Shown here: positions 51,070-60,364 of the stretch, one piece after another
How positions within the stretch are numbered: the stretch's first letter is position 1
Layout: every line of letters starts with the position of its first letter
Assembly (NCBI GenBank): GCA_963837325.1
Contig: CAWIMV010000002.1
Coordinates: 992,001 to 1,056,000, forward strand
From: CAVQKZ01 sp963837325
GTDB taxonomy: Bacteria > Actinomycetota > Actinomycetes > Mycobacteriales > Jatrophihabitantaceae
Reading direction: 5' to 3'
Length of the DNA: 64,000 nt
Program-made: the position numbers and the translations under genes
Notes under the pieces: generated by a model
The model's database searches: none
What the model saw: the letters and a program-made list of their open reading frames with translations, nothing else
Told to the model about the DNA's origin: nothing

Positions 51070-51884
51070 GATGTCCGCCCCCAAACCTCATGCATCGCGT
51101 TGGTCGTCGATTCCGCGAAACCTATAACAACCTCACGGTGTCCGAGGTCCATTGTGCTCATGACATCCGCTTCAGTCGCGTCGACCGGCACAGCCGCTCG
51201 GTAAGTCAACGTAATGAGCGTGCTGTTTGGTCCCCGACCCTGGGTGTCAGCCGTGAGCGTGAGCACTGCTGGCCCGCTACCCGTTGAACGCCCGTTATAG
51301 GCCTGGATGATTCGGCTCGCGACCGGCCAGCCCAGATGATGGGCATGATCGGAGACCGCAGTCAAGATTCCGGAGAGGCTGGGCAGACCGTTCGCAGTCA
51401 CAACCTCGTTGACGTAGCTGACCTCCACCGCTGACGCGACGATTGAACCCAAGCCATGCTCCCGTACAAATGCCGTCAACTCCCGGAGGGCCTGCACGAA
51501 CTGGGGCCTCAACGTATCGTAGTGCGGGTAGGGATCTGAGCTGGCGTGGCGCCAGTTGAGGATCAGACGATCTCGCTGAACCTGCAGGAGATGGCTACCG
51601 TCCTCGCCGAGCAACCACAGGCGGATGGCGGGAGCACCGACGTTAACGAACATCGTCGGAAACTGGCCCGGCACTCCGATCGGAGGGCTCATAGGCAACG
51701 GCTGTTGTTCTTGCACGATCGGGTAGCGGTCTTGCCAGAGCGTCGCTACCTGCGCAAGCCGGACCGCCCCGAAGTCGGCTACTGGCTGGAACTCGAAGCC
51801 TAGGACCACCTCTACGACAGGTGGACGATCGAACGTGGGCAGCGTCTTTGCGTGTTCGGCGCCGTGGTCAGCAGCGTCAGTCAC
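51066..51884 (-). CDS. TIGR04255-family protein
   Basis: 272 residues from GTG 51884, close to the family's usual ~265. The start is placed there because the family begins near 'LPTFDRPPVVEVVLGFEFQP'; the open frame extends further up but without similarity. Other marks: 'MFVNVGAPAIRLWLLGEDGS', 'LLQVQRDRLILNWR' and 'ALRELTAFVREHGLGSIVAS' followed by 'VEVSYVNEV'. TIGR04255 proteins are sporadically distributed and uncharacterised. It is the first gene of the three-gene cassette. Soluble; no catalytic motif seen. Confidence 0.8.
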   Translation of the reverse strand: MTDAADHGAEHAKTLPTFDRPPVVEVVLGFEFQPVADFGAVRLAQVATLWQDRYPIVQEQQPLPMSPPIGVPGQFPTMFVNVGAPAIRLWLLGEDGSHLLQVQRDRLILNWRHASSDPYPHYDTLRPQFVQALRELTAFVREHGLGSIVASAVEVSYVNEVVTANGLPSLSGILTAVSDHAHHLGWPVASRIIQAYNGRSTGSGPAVLTLTADTQGRGPNSTLITLTYRAAVPVDATEADVMSTMDLGHREVVIGFAESTTNAMHEVWGRTS

Positions 51885-52262
51885 ATCCCGACGATAGCGC
51901 GGGTCCTCGGCGTACGGGAGAACGCGCCGGAGCGCTAGCAGCCCTCGCAGGAGCTGACCGGCGTGTTTATGAAGGGTCTCGTCGACTGCCGCGGCATTGC
52001 AAAGCCACATTTTAATCGGGGCGTGTGGTCGTGAAGTGCGCCGGCGCCGCGTCATTCGTGGTGACAATATTAGGACCGGGTGCGCTGATTGGATCTCAAT
52101 CCGCGGTCCTGGTGCACGAGCGAGCTTGCGCAGAATTAGAGGGAGCGCCTCACAAGACGGTCGGGGCGTCAACCGTCTGGGACGAACGCTTGCCTCTACG
52201 GACGAATCACCCACCAAGCGTGACTCTAGGCCTGTCGCGCATCACCTTCGACAAGTCCGACA
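51885..52262. other. Interval between cassette and cutinase gene
   Basis: The TIGR04255 frame stays open into this region but loses family similarity and contains AT-richer bases near 52,005-52,020. It probably holds the cassette promoter and the cutinase 3' flank. No other gene is seen. Confidence 0.45.
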
Positions 52263-53933
52263 CTATCCGGTCGTGCCGAATTGCCGGGCGGAGTACCCAA
52301 CGACGCTTGCATGTCCGGTAACCAGCGAAAAAGCGGTCGCCGCTAGGCCGGGCGTACACGCCTCGGACCCGCCCGTGGAATCACCGTTGTCGTCGGAGAA
52401 GGTGTAGTCGATTGACCCTGATGAAGGGCATCCGACCGAGAGCGCCGGACCGGCGAAGTTTCCGTTCTGGTCCGTGGTGGCGGTCGCGCTGACCGTCGTC
52501 GTCCCATCGAGGGTGAGGGTGACGGCGGTGGCGGGCCATCCCGCACCTGCCCACTGGGTGAAGGTCACGGTCGTTCCAGTGGTGTGGTGGAAACAGTCGC
52601 TGAATCCCACCCCGACCTGCGTGGTCGCTTCGTCGTTGGTTGCACCGATTGCGTCGAAAGTGTAGCGGCCGGACATCAACGCGTCGCTGATGGAATCGGT
52701 CGTGGAGAACGAGCCGGTGGCATCCGTGGTCGGGTTGTCCCCGATCCAGGCAAGCGGGCCAAGGCTGCGGCTGAGCGCCTCATCCGGCGCAAAGTTGCTT
52801 GCCGTCCAAGTGAAGCTGTTCGGAAACGGCGAGGTAAACCCGCAGCCAGAGTTCCACGGGTACACGACGTCCGGGGACGCGTCCACTCTCGGCACGCTGG
52901 CTGGCAAATTGACGGTGATAGTAAGCAGTTTGGAGGCAGATAGCCCGTAACGGTCGGTGAAGGTGGTATTGAACCCGTTCATTTGGACGGCAGTGGGCGT
53001 GCCTGCGATCTTCGCGCCGGACAGGACGAGACCGGACGGCAGACTGTTTCGAGGGACGGTCCACGAGCCGGACCGTCCGTCGGCGTTCGTTAGTGTCACG
53101 CTGTACGGCTGTCCGACGGTGCCGTTCGGCAGCGTCGCGGGGCTGGTGATTACTGGCTTCGTCTGGCGGTAGCGATGCGACCATAACTGACTGGCGGCCT
53201 GGTCGGCTAAGCCCAGGTTGATGTAGTGGAAGTGGGCGCTGCGACCGTCGACCAAGGCTGCCACCTGTTGCGGCCACACGAGGGGCCGGAATGAGCAGAT
53301 GGGGTCACCTTTCGCGCAGGCGTCGTACGTGCGAGGAAGCACGTCGGTCGGCAGTATGTAGCGTCCGATCTTGAACGAGGGGCGAATGCCTTGCCCGGCG
53401 GTGTTTTGGTCGAAGTCGCCCTGGACGTTCGGAGTGAAACTCGGATCGCCCAGGAGTGATACTGCGATGTTGTTGCGAACGGATTGCGGCAATGCTGCGA
53501 CCGTGCGGGTGACTACTTCGACGCCCTGGCTGTACCCCGCTAAGAGGATGGTGCGCTGCGAACAACCGTTGCGGTATTGGTTGATCAGGTTCGTCAGGTT
53601 GGTTACACCGATCGCTTCGCTCTTACCCAGATTGGTCCACGGAATTGCGAATTTGTACCAGGCCACCGCCGGGTAGTCCAGCGTCTTGATCACGATGTCG
53701 CCACCCGGGACCAAGTTGTTCTTCAGGTCTGCACCGATTCGGTTTGTCTCGCCGCCCGACTGCGCGTTCTGCCCTGACCCGGGTACACCGATGAAGACTG
53801 GCTGGCACGCAGGCGCAGCGGACGCGACCACAGGGGCAACGATGGCGCTCACCGCGGTGATTGCCGATGCCGTCAATACAAGTGTGAGAGTGGCGGCGAC
53901 CCGTCTGGGCAGAACTGAATGAGCATCTCGCAT
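52263..53933 (-). CDS. Secreted cutinase-like hydrolase with Ig-like tail
   Basis: 556 residues from ATG 53933, with GGGGGAG right upstream. A signal peptide (1-39) leads to a cutinase-type alpha/beta hydrolase (about 42-300) with the nucleophile elbow 'GYSQG' (Ser135), disulphide Cys residues ('PACQPVF', 'RNGCSQ'), Asp in 'TYDACAKGDPICS' and His in 'AHFHYINLG'. A putative Ig domain follows ('TLPNGTVGQPYSVTL', 'SGLVLSGAKIAGTP') and two further beta domains each with a Cys pair. Cutinases cleave polyester or lipid esters outside the cell. The extra C-terminal domains may bind a polymer or the wall. It is an accessory-region gene with chromosome-like composition. Confidence 0.88.
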   Translation of the reverse strand: MRDAHSVLPRRVAATLTLVLTASAITAVSAIVAPVVASAAPACQPVFIGVPGSGQNAQSGGETNRIGADLKNNLVPGGDIVIKTLDYPAVAWYKFAIPWTNLGKSEAIGVTNLTNLINQYRNGCSQRTILLAGYSQGVEVVTRTVAALPQSVRNNIAVSLLGDPSFTPNVQGDFDQNTAGQGIRPSFKIGRYILPTDVLPRTYDACAKGDPICSFRPLVWPQQVAALVDGRSAHFHYINLGLADQAASQLWSHRYRQTKPVITSPATLPNGTVGQPYSVTLTNADGRSGSWTVPRNSLPSGLVLSGAKIAGTPTAVQMNGFNTTFTDRYGLSASKLLTITVNLPASVPRVDASPDVVYPWNSGCGFTSPFPNSFTWTASNFAPDEALSRSLGPLAWIGDNPTTDATGSFSTTDSISDALMSGRYTFDAIGATNDEATTQVGVGFSDCFHHTTGTTVTFTQWAGAGWPATAVTLTLDGTTTVSATATTDQNGNFAGPALSVGCPSSGSIDYTFSDDNGDSTGGSEACTPGLAATAFSLVTGHASVVGYSARQFGTTG

Positions 53934-54275
53934 GTGCTCCCCCTGGGGTGCGCGCGGTCCGCCCACTGAGCGGTGTGGCCGATCCTGGCAGCGGTGGTGG
54001 GAGGGCGCAAGCCTTTGCGTCTCGTAGGCCAATATAGCGTTACCGCGGCTGCATATACGGTTTTGTCGGAACATATTGGGGTATTCCCCGACAGCTCGAA
54101 CGCATTCGGGTGTTGCGCTTCAGGTCCGCAGTCTGCAACAGCTATGCCGTTCACGCCAACAGACGGCCGACGCACATGGCGCTGTTCGGTCGTCGTAGCC
54201 AGGTTTCGCGGGGAGCATTCACCGGCCTTGCTCAGAGCCTGAAGGATCCAGCAATGATCAAGCGCCTGGTGCCTC
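53934..54275. other. Gene-free interval upstream of cutinase gene
   Basis: About 340 bases, AT-richer than the neighbours. It should hold the cutinase promoter. No credible open frame. Confidence 0.45.
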
Positions 54276-54420
54276 TCAGCAGCCGTGTTTAGCAACTTTG
54301 AGCCGCACCATCTGCTTGTTGACGTACTTCTCAGAGCAGACAACGAAGTTGTCTTTGATCAGAATCCCGAACGTCGCGTCGCCCGCGTGCTCGCTGAAGC
54401 CTTTGAAAGTCGGACGGGCC
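54276..54420 (-). pseudogene. 3' gene fragment of unknown family
   Basis: The last ~48 codons of a minus-strand frame ('PTFKGFSEHAGDATFGILIK', 'DNFVVCSEKYVNKQMVRLKV', end 'AKHGC') look genuinely coding. Immediately upstream the frame runs into the att-type repeat piece at 54,426, so an insertion scar probably replaced the 5' part of the gene. Confidence 0.35.
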
Positions 54421-54425
54421 TGAAC

Positions 54426-54466
54426 CCTTCCACGGACGCTGACGCCCGGACCACTCCGGGCGCCGC
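54426..54466. repeat. Short att-proximal repeat piece
   Basis: CCTTCCACGGACGCTGACGC then CCGGACCACTCCGG matches the right half of the repeats at 45,330-45,354 and 48,250-48,277. Confidence 0.5.
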
Positions 54467-54785
54467 TGACAAGTTCGACCTGGGATTTTGTATCCGGCGA
54501 CACGGTGACCAGTTGGTCTCGTCGCGCTGTGACGTCGGCGTGCGCCAAGGCATTGAGCTGGGATCTTCCGGCGGAGGCTACATCGACTAAATCGTCCACC
54601 GGCTGCTCTTTGGCGCGATCCGAGGAATTTGAATCCGAATGGCGGCAACGCCTCCGTTGTCGAGTGCTCAGGGCGTCATCCTGCATAGGCCGAACGGCTC
54701 TGCCGGGTCGGATGCACTCTAGACCCGACGGGCAGCGTTGCACTGCCCTCCCAGGCCGGACATAGTTGGGCAGGAGGAGGCGCAA

Positions 54786-55226
54786 ATGGCTGGACTCGAC
54801 GACGAACGAACGCGTCTCAGGGTCGAACTAGATGAATTGGACCGCGAGATCACTGACCGACTCAACGAGGTTCATCCTGGCTGGCAGATCGTGTTCTTTC
54901 GGTATCACATACCAATACGATTGAACTCGACAGGACTCTCATGGATTTACGTTGTGTTCAATTTTCTCGTGTTTGCATTTGGAATCACGGTTATCTTCTT
55001 TGGTGACTCGTGGACAGAACTTGGTATAGCTCTGGTCGTAGGTGCAATGTTTGCAACCGGGTCATTTGTAGCCCAGATTCTCAGCGCACAGCTCAACTCA
55101 GAACAACACACTGCGGACCTCGTCTGGCGTGACGACGAGGCTCGTAAAGTTCGACCACTCGTTCTGCGGGCGCGAGAGACTTATCAACGGCTCAGTGAAC
55201 TCGCGGAGGATCCTCCGGAATCGTGA
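54786..55226 (+). CDS. Two-helix membrane protein of atypical composition
   Basis: 146 residues from ATG 54786 with GGAGGAGG about 7 bases upstream. A charged coiled-coil-like start ('ERTRLRVELDELDREITDRL') precedes two helices ('WIYVVFNFLVFAFGITVIFF' and 'LGIALVVGAMFATGSFVAQI') and a charged helical end. Codons ending in A or T are frequent, unlike all chromosome genes in this window, so it was probably acquired from a lower-GC donor. No family recognised. Lone cargo gene. Confidence 0.68.
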   Translation: MAGLDDERTRLRVELDELDREITDRLNEVHPGWQIVFFRYHIPIRLNSTGLSWIYVVFNFLVFAFGITVIFFGDSWTELGIALVVGAMFATGSFVAQILSAQLNSEQHTADLVWRDDEARKVRPLVLRARETYQRLSELAEDPPES

Positions 55227-55246
55227 TCGCTACCTGTCTAGTCGGC

Positions 55247-55990
55247 TCAACAGCCACGGAGGATCATCCGCCGAACAGAGCTCGCTTTGTTCCCGTGCCA
55301 ACGCGGCAAAGCCGCGCCATTGCAGTGTTGGGGGGACAAACGCCTAGCCTGAGGTGACGCGCTGCGTGCTCGGCTGGTGCGTCTATGCGATCTCCGCAGG
55401 CAAGCAAGCGAAGTGGTACGCCAAGGGTTTGCGGTCACACCTCTGAGTCGCGGCCCGGCGCTACGCCGCTCGTATGAGTCGAGTCGCCTCCTGCAAAACT
55501 GCTGGCCAGTCGAACGCAGCGAGTCCGTCAGCCTCCGTGCGTCAGGATCGAGTGGTCGAGGAACTGCAGCGCCAGCGGCTTGAAGCAGTTTCATGTTGGC
55601 CGCGTACGCGGGATGTGCCCGCAGGGCGGCCTTCACACACGGGACGGCCACGATCGTCAGTCCGCTGCTCAGAAGTTCGTTCAGAAGCCCCAGCGCAACC
55701 GTGTCGTTGATGCCGCACGCCCACTTGTTGATCGTGTTGAACGTCAGCGGAGCCGCGAGCACGGCATCGGCCGGCGGAAACGGGTCGCTCTCGCCGGGTC
55801 GTCGAGGCTGGACTCGCACGGGCTGGCCGGTGATCGTCCGTAACTCATCGAGATCGACCCAATCGGCGGCGGTCGGAGTGAGGGTGACGTACGGCTGCCA
55901 GCCGGCGTCGATGGCCAGCTCGGCATGCGTCGGCGAGCTGGCGCACTGGTGGTGCTGATGCGCCGATAACGTAAAGCGCCGGCCGGTCAT
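55247..55990 (-). CDS. Flavoprotein (HFCD-like) with local frameshifts
   Basis: From ATG 55990, directly after the XRE gene's stop (TGA ATG). The family is clear in 'PYVTLTPTAADWVDLDELRT', 'ITGQPVRVQP', 'ADAVLAAPLTFNTINKWACG' and 'IVAVPCVKAALRAHPAYAAN', typical of actinobacterial flavoproteins related to phosphopantothenoylcysteine decarboxylase. The first strand 'YVIGASAPPVRQLAD' is readable only in another frame between codons ~8 and ~25, i.e. two compensating indels. After about residue 150 the reading ('RSTGQQFCRRRLDSYERRSA') no longer looks like the family, so the true stop may be nearer 55,530 in another frame. It is usually paired with an XRE/TPR regulator, as here. Confidence 0.68.
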   Translation of the reverse strand: MTGRRFTLSAHQHHQCASSPTHAELAIDAGWQPYVTLTPTAADWVDLDELRTITGQPVRVQPRRPGESDPFPPADAVLAAPLTFNTINKWACGINDTVALGLLNELLSSGLTIVAVPCVKAALRAHPAYAANMKLLQAAGAAVPRPLDPDARRLTDSLRSTGQQFCRRRLDSYERRSAGPRLRGVTANPWRTTSLACLRRSHRRTSRARSASPQARRLSPQHCNGAALPRWHGNKASSVRRMILRGC

Positions 55991-57206
55991 TCACTTGAGT
56001 ACTCCGGCCCGTGCCGCGAGCGCGCGCAGGCCGGGGGTGGCGGTCCGGCGTTCGCGTCTGAGTAGTTCGCGTACGAGTTCGCGAGCGACCACGTTGTATC
56101 GCAGCACCTGGGGCGCGACACGCTCGGTCTCCATCAGATTGATGACGACTGCAGAGTCGTCCTTGTGCTGCGCGTATGCCCATGCCGCGTCGAGATGCAC
56201 CTGAGCGCGTCGACTGCGAAGCACATCCGGCAGGCTCGACGTGTCGATCTGCTCGGCGTAGTGGATCGCGGACTCGGCGTCGCCCAGCTCGGCGGCGACC
56301 GAGACCTGGTGGAGTCGCGACGTTCGTTGGGCCGAATGCCGTCCAGCCGTAGTTGCCGTCCTCGCCGAGGGCCTCGGCGAGGAACTGTGCGCGGCGCAGG
56401 CGTTCGTTTGCACTCTTGCGATCGCTGCGTCGGCCGGCGATAACTGCCGCGATCAGGAACAATGCCCCCTGCGTGGAGATACCGAGCGGGCTGTCGTCAT
56501 CGATGCTTTCGGCAGCCGCGAGTGCAATTCGTTCGGCTTCGGCCAGGCGATCGAGCTTGAGCAGTGCGGTGGTCACCTGGTACGCGGCGAGGCCTTTGAG
56601 AACGGCTGAACCAAGCCGGACTGCAGCGGTCGATGCGCGATCGGCTGCGAGCCACGCCAGGTGTCCATCGCCCGTCTTCGTCAGGAGCTTTGAAGCCGCG
56701 ACGTAGGCCGCGTGCTGGATACGCAGGCATCGCTCGACATCCTCGGGGGATTCCCTCGCGACCGCCATATCGATCGTCGGCAGCAGCCGCGCCAGTACGC
56801 GAGCCGCGGAGGCGTAGTCCGCGGACTGATACCTGGCGTGTGCTTCGTCGGCTAGTCCCTCGGCATCCTCGAGGCTGATCGTCGAGGCCGTCAGGTCTTC
56901 ATGCATGAGGCCCGGGTACGCCGTCAGCGCAGCAGCGACGGCGTCAATTCCGTCGACTGGTGCATCGCCGTTTGGTGCGTACTCCATGCGCTTGCCCACG
57001 AGCGTCTCGACATTCGTCTTCAAGATCTGAGCGATGTCGACGAGCACGGAGAACTTGTCGACCGAGCGAACTCCGCGCTCGACTTGGGACAGCCAGGACT
57101 CCGACCGGCCGATCAGGCCCGCGAGCTCCTTCTGACTGAGACCGCGGCGACCGCGGTAGATCCGGATGCGCTCGCCGATCGGTCCCTCAAGCGCCACGTC
57201 TGCCAT
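55991..57206 (-). CDS. XRE-family regulator with TPR-like C-terminus, one frameshift
   Basis: The N-terminus carries an XRE HTH ('IRIYRGRRGLSQKELAGLIG', 'SESWLSQVERGVRSVDKFSV', about 10-65). A long helical sensor follows ('GLADEAHARYQSADYASAAR', 'LGSAVLKGLAAYQVTTALLK'). The frame breaks near 56,310, where one extra base separates 'FGPTNVA' from 'LHQVSVAAELGDAESAIHYA'; removing it gives 404 residues. It abuts the flavoprotein gene and is divergent from the conjugation genes. Similar pairs regulate actinobacterial plasmids, mobile elements and some metabolic clusters; here it probably controls the transfer module. Confidence 0.82.
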
Positions 57207-57241
57207 GCAACCTGGACCGCCTCTCCGCGACCCGCACTTTT

Positions 57242-57292
57242 GTACTAGTCCGATCCGTACTCTACATGCCCTGCACGGGAGTACGGGCTAGT
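57242..57292. promoter_or_regulatory. GTACT half-sites between XRE and excisionase genes
   Basis: GTACT at 57242 and 57258, and AGTAC at 57280, within the arms CCGTACTC (57255-57262) and GAGTACGG (57279-57286), flanked by ACTAG and CTAGT. It lies in the 160-base divergent promoter region and is a candidate XRE operator. Confidence 0.55.
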
Positions 57293-57365
57293 TGTCGCAG
57301 TTGCCCCCAGAGTTCAAACGCAAGCCCGCGAGGGTCGCGACCACGAGCGATGGAGGAGATCGTCG

Positions 57366-57773
57366 ATGACTAGACCGATGCTGGCGGCAGCCCGACCAGC
57401 CTTCTTCACCGTCAACGAAGCGGCGCGCATGTTTCGGATGAGCGAGATGACGCTCTACCGCGCGATTCGTGACGGTCAATTCCCAGCAGTGCGGATTCGC
57501 GGGCGGTTGATCATCCCCGCGCGGGCGATCGAGTCGATCGTCGATGCCGCGGTGGACAACGGCGTGCTCGTCGACGCTCGCGCGTGGGTCGACGACGCAC
57601 CACTTGATGAATTGGGCCGGCCCCGCCCAGGCGCCAACCAGACCGGGGCCGGTTCTCCCATCACCCAGCAAGGAGCAAGGGGAGAGAGATACAGGATGTC
57701 CGAACCGGTTCGCCCAGCCGATCGCAGGCCGCGGATGACCGGCACACTCGTCACCGAAAGCGAGCTCGCGTGA
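57366..57773 (+). CDS. Excisionase-type helix-turn-helix protein
   Basis: 135 residues. The N-terminal half is a MerR/Xis-like winged HTH ('FFTVNEAARMFRMSEMTLYR' and 'AIRDGQFPAVRIRGRLIIPA'). The C-terminal half is a disordered tail with Pro/Arg. GGAGG precedes ATG by 11 bases. Such proteins act either as recombination directionality factors or as regulators of transfer genes. The stop overlaps the ATG of the coupling-ATPase gene (TGATG). It is the first gene of the transfer module and 13 kb from the integrase. Confidence 0.8.
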   Translation: MTRPMLAAARPAFFTVNEAARMFRMSEMTLYRAIRDGQFPAVRIRGRLIIPARAIESIVDAAVDNGVLVDARAWVDDAPLDELGRPRPGANQTGAGSPITQQGARGERYRMSEPVRPADRRPRMTGTLVTESELA

Positions 57774-59760
57774 TGGCCGGCGGGCGGACGGTCGAAGTGG
57801 CGCTTCCGTGCGGGGGCGCTCGGGCTGGTGTTCGTGTTCGCGGGCCTGGGCACGGGCAATGCGGCGGCGACAGTGCGGTGCCTGCTCATCGGCGGCCTGC
57901 TGCTGGCCGGGGTCGCCGCATCGATCCAGGGTCGCACCGGGTCAGCCGGGGTGATGCTGCGGATGTCGAGGCGGTCACGTCGCCGGCATGGGGTCGCATC
58001 GTGGTGGACGATCCTGCGCTCCGCATCGCGGTTCTCCGTGCGCCGCAAGATGCGCGTGCTGCGCCCGTCACTGCGCCACCTTGGATTCTGGCACCGCCTC
58101 GCGGTCCCCACTCTCGAGGTGGCGACACCGCTGGCCCGGGTGGGGCTGTTGCGGGTGTGGTCCCCGGTCGAGGACGTCACCCTGCGCGTCGGCGGCCCGC
58201 GCGTCGGCAAGTCCGGCGAACTGGCCGGCCGGATCCTCGACGCACCGGGCGCGGTGATCGCCACCTCGACCCGTACCGACCTCGTCGGGCTCACCGCACT
58301 GGTGCGGCAGCAGACCGGCCCGGTCTCGGTGTTCAACCCCTGCGGGCTCGGCAAGCTGCAATCCACCGTCGTGTTCGATCCGCTGTCGGGGTGCGAGGAC
58401 CCGAAGACGGCCGTCAACCGGGCGACGGACCTGTTGTCGGGCTCGGCTGGTCCCGGATCGGCCGCGACGGGCGAGCGCGAGTTCTGGCACACCCAAGCCG
58501 TCCGGGTGCTCTCGGCCCTGATGCACGCGGCCGCGCTCGCCGGGGTGTCGATGCAAGACGTGCAACGCTGGGTCGCCTCGCCAGACCTGTACGCCGGCGA
58601 TGTGCAGCGGGCGCTGCGTCGCTCGCCCCAGGGCGCGATCGAGACCGATGCCTTGCAGTTCATCAACACGAACGAGCGGACGCAGACTTCGATCTCGGCC
58701 ACGATCATGCCGGCCCTGGGCTGGTTGAACGATGCCACCGCCGCGGCCGCAGCGGGTCAGAACCAGCCCGCAGTCGCACCGGTCGCGATCGACGTCGATC
58801 CCGTGGGCGTCGACCGACGCTCTGCCCGGTGCCCGCGCGACCACCTTCGCTCCTGCTGCTCCGGCCGTTCTGACTCCATCGACACGCCGGGCCGAATTCG
58901 ACGTCGCTCAGCTCCTACGTGAGCGCGGCACGGTCTACCTGCTCGGCGCCGAGGATGCGCAGGTCGCTCCGTTGGTATGCGCGCTGACCGGGCACATCGC
59001 CCGCACCGCCCGGCAGCTCGCCTCGGAGATGCCGGACGGGCGCCTCGATCCGCCGTTGACGCTGGCGCTGGATGAGGCCGCGTTGATATGCCCCATTCCG
59101 CTGGACTCGTGGACCGCGGACATGGGTGGCCGCAACGTGACTATCCACATCGCCGTGCAATCCCGGGCCCAACTCCGCCAGCGCTGGGGTGACGTAGGTG
59201 CCGCCGCGATCATCAACAACGCGGCCACGATGCTCGTGTTCGGCGGAGCCCGCGATGTCGACGACCTCACCGCGTATTCGGTGCTTGCGGGGCAACGCGA
59301 GGAGTTGGTCTCGACCTACGGGCAGAACGGCGCGGTGATGTCTAAGACGACGCAGCGAGTGCCGGTGCTGTCCGAAGCCCACTTCGCCCAACTTCCACCC
59401 GGACAAGTGGTGATCATCCGTCGCGGTATGCCGCCGGCCCTCGGCTCGGTGCAGATGGCGTGGAAGCGCAGCGACGTGCGCAGGGCCACCCGCCGTGCCC
59501 ACCGGGCCGAACGCGCCCGCGTCCGCGGCATGGTGCGAGCCGAACGCGCTGCGGCCTGGGGTCGCCGGCGAGCATGGGTCGCTGCTCGCGCAGGCGAGGT
59601 CGCCCGGGCCGTCGGCGCCGCCATCGAAGCGAGCGCGGCCGCGATCGAACGGGCCGAGGCGGCCTGGATTCGACACGAAGCCCGCCGTGCCGCGCACCGG
59701 ATCGCTGACGAACGTGTGATCGGCGTCCGGGCCGAAGCCGGGGAGGGGTCCGATGCCTGA
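57773..59760 (+). CDS. TraG/VirD4-like conjugal coupling ATPase, frameshifted
   Basis: About 660 residues after correction. Two membrane helices at the start ('GALGLVFVFAGLGTGNAAAT', 'LLIGGLLLAGVAASI') are followed by a Walker A 'GGPRVGKSGE', 'STRTDLVGLT', 'VFNPCGLG' and, in the last frame, Walker B 'LTLALDEAALICPI' with 'IAVQSRAQLRQRWG' (TraM-recognition part), then a long Ala/Arg coiled coil. Frame breaks occur near 57,785 (one extra base) and near 58,812, where CGAC appears twice in tandem. It should pump DNA through the conjugation pore. It overlaps its neighbours at both ends. Confidence 0.83.
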
Positions 59761-60052
59761 GCAGACACCAACCACCGGAATGCACCTCGGCCGAGGACGT
59801 CCATACGACGCGGGTGATCCACGCCTTGGCGGCCTGCCGATCTGGCCGGCGTGCGCGGTGCCGGAGCACCTGCACACGCGCCGCCAGCTCGCCGCCCGAG
59901 GCCTGCGAGCCGGTCGTCAGCCGGCCCACGGCCTGGTCTTCTGGCCCGGCCGGAACGGGACGCGCTGCGGCCAGCTCTACGACATCACCGAGGCCAAGCC
60001 TCGCCTGACGCGACAGTTGCGCACCAGCGGCCGGCGGCCGGCCGCCACTTAG
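59753..60052 (+). CDS. Small RRQ-type protein of transfer region
   Basis: 99 residues, overlapping the ATPase gene by 8 bases. Marked by 'HTRRQLAARGLRAGRQPAHG' and 'KPRLTRQLRTSGRRPA'; similar RRQL..GLRPGGQ proteins occur in actinobacterial mobile elements. Function unknown; basic, probably nucleic-acid associated. Confidence 0.65.
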   Translation: MPEQTPTTGMHLGRGRPYDAGDPRLGGLPIWPACAVPEHLHTRRQLAARGLRAGRQPAHGLVFWPGRNGTRCGQLYDITEAKPRLTRQLRTSGRRPAAT

Positions 60053-60364
60053 TCCGGGTAACCGAGCGACCAACAGGCACTGCGGCAGAACGAGCAAGAC
60101 CGGACCGGCACTGCGTGCCGGACTGGCTACCGGGTTGGTGGGGCCGGGGCTTACCGGGACCGCGTCCCCCGCGTCAAGGACGCATCCGCGCCGCTGCGCG
60201 GTCCGCCTGCGGCGGCTCCTTGACCCGGGCGACCCCGCGCGGCCCCGGTAGCTGGCGCCCCTTGCGGGCAGGCGGCAAAAGCCCACCGCCAGCCCGCCGG
60301 AATCCGGCCCCACAACCACGGCACTCAACTCCGGGTGTCGACCAATAAGGAAGGAACCACCGTC
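60053..60364. other. GC-rich interval with inverted repeat
   Basis: 312 bases upstream of ssb. GTCAAGGA (60173-60180) and TCCTTGAC (60217-60224) form the base of a GC-rich stem-loop. No gene is present. It holds the ssb promoter, and an origin of transfer is possible but unsupported. Confidence 0.45.

Noticed and set aside
54285..54590. Plus-strand 101-codon frame across the 54.4-kb repeat
   Set aside because: It reads through the att-type repeat and lacks a ribosome-binding site; the opposite strand has a more coding-like 3' end.
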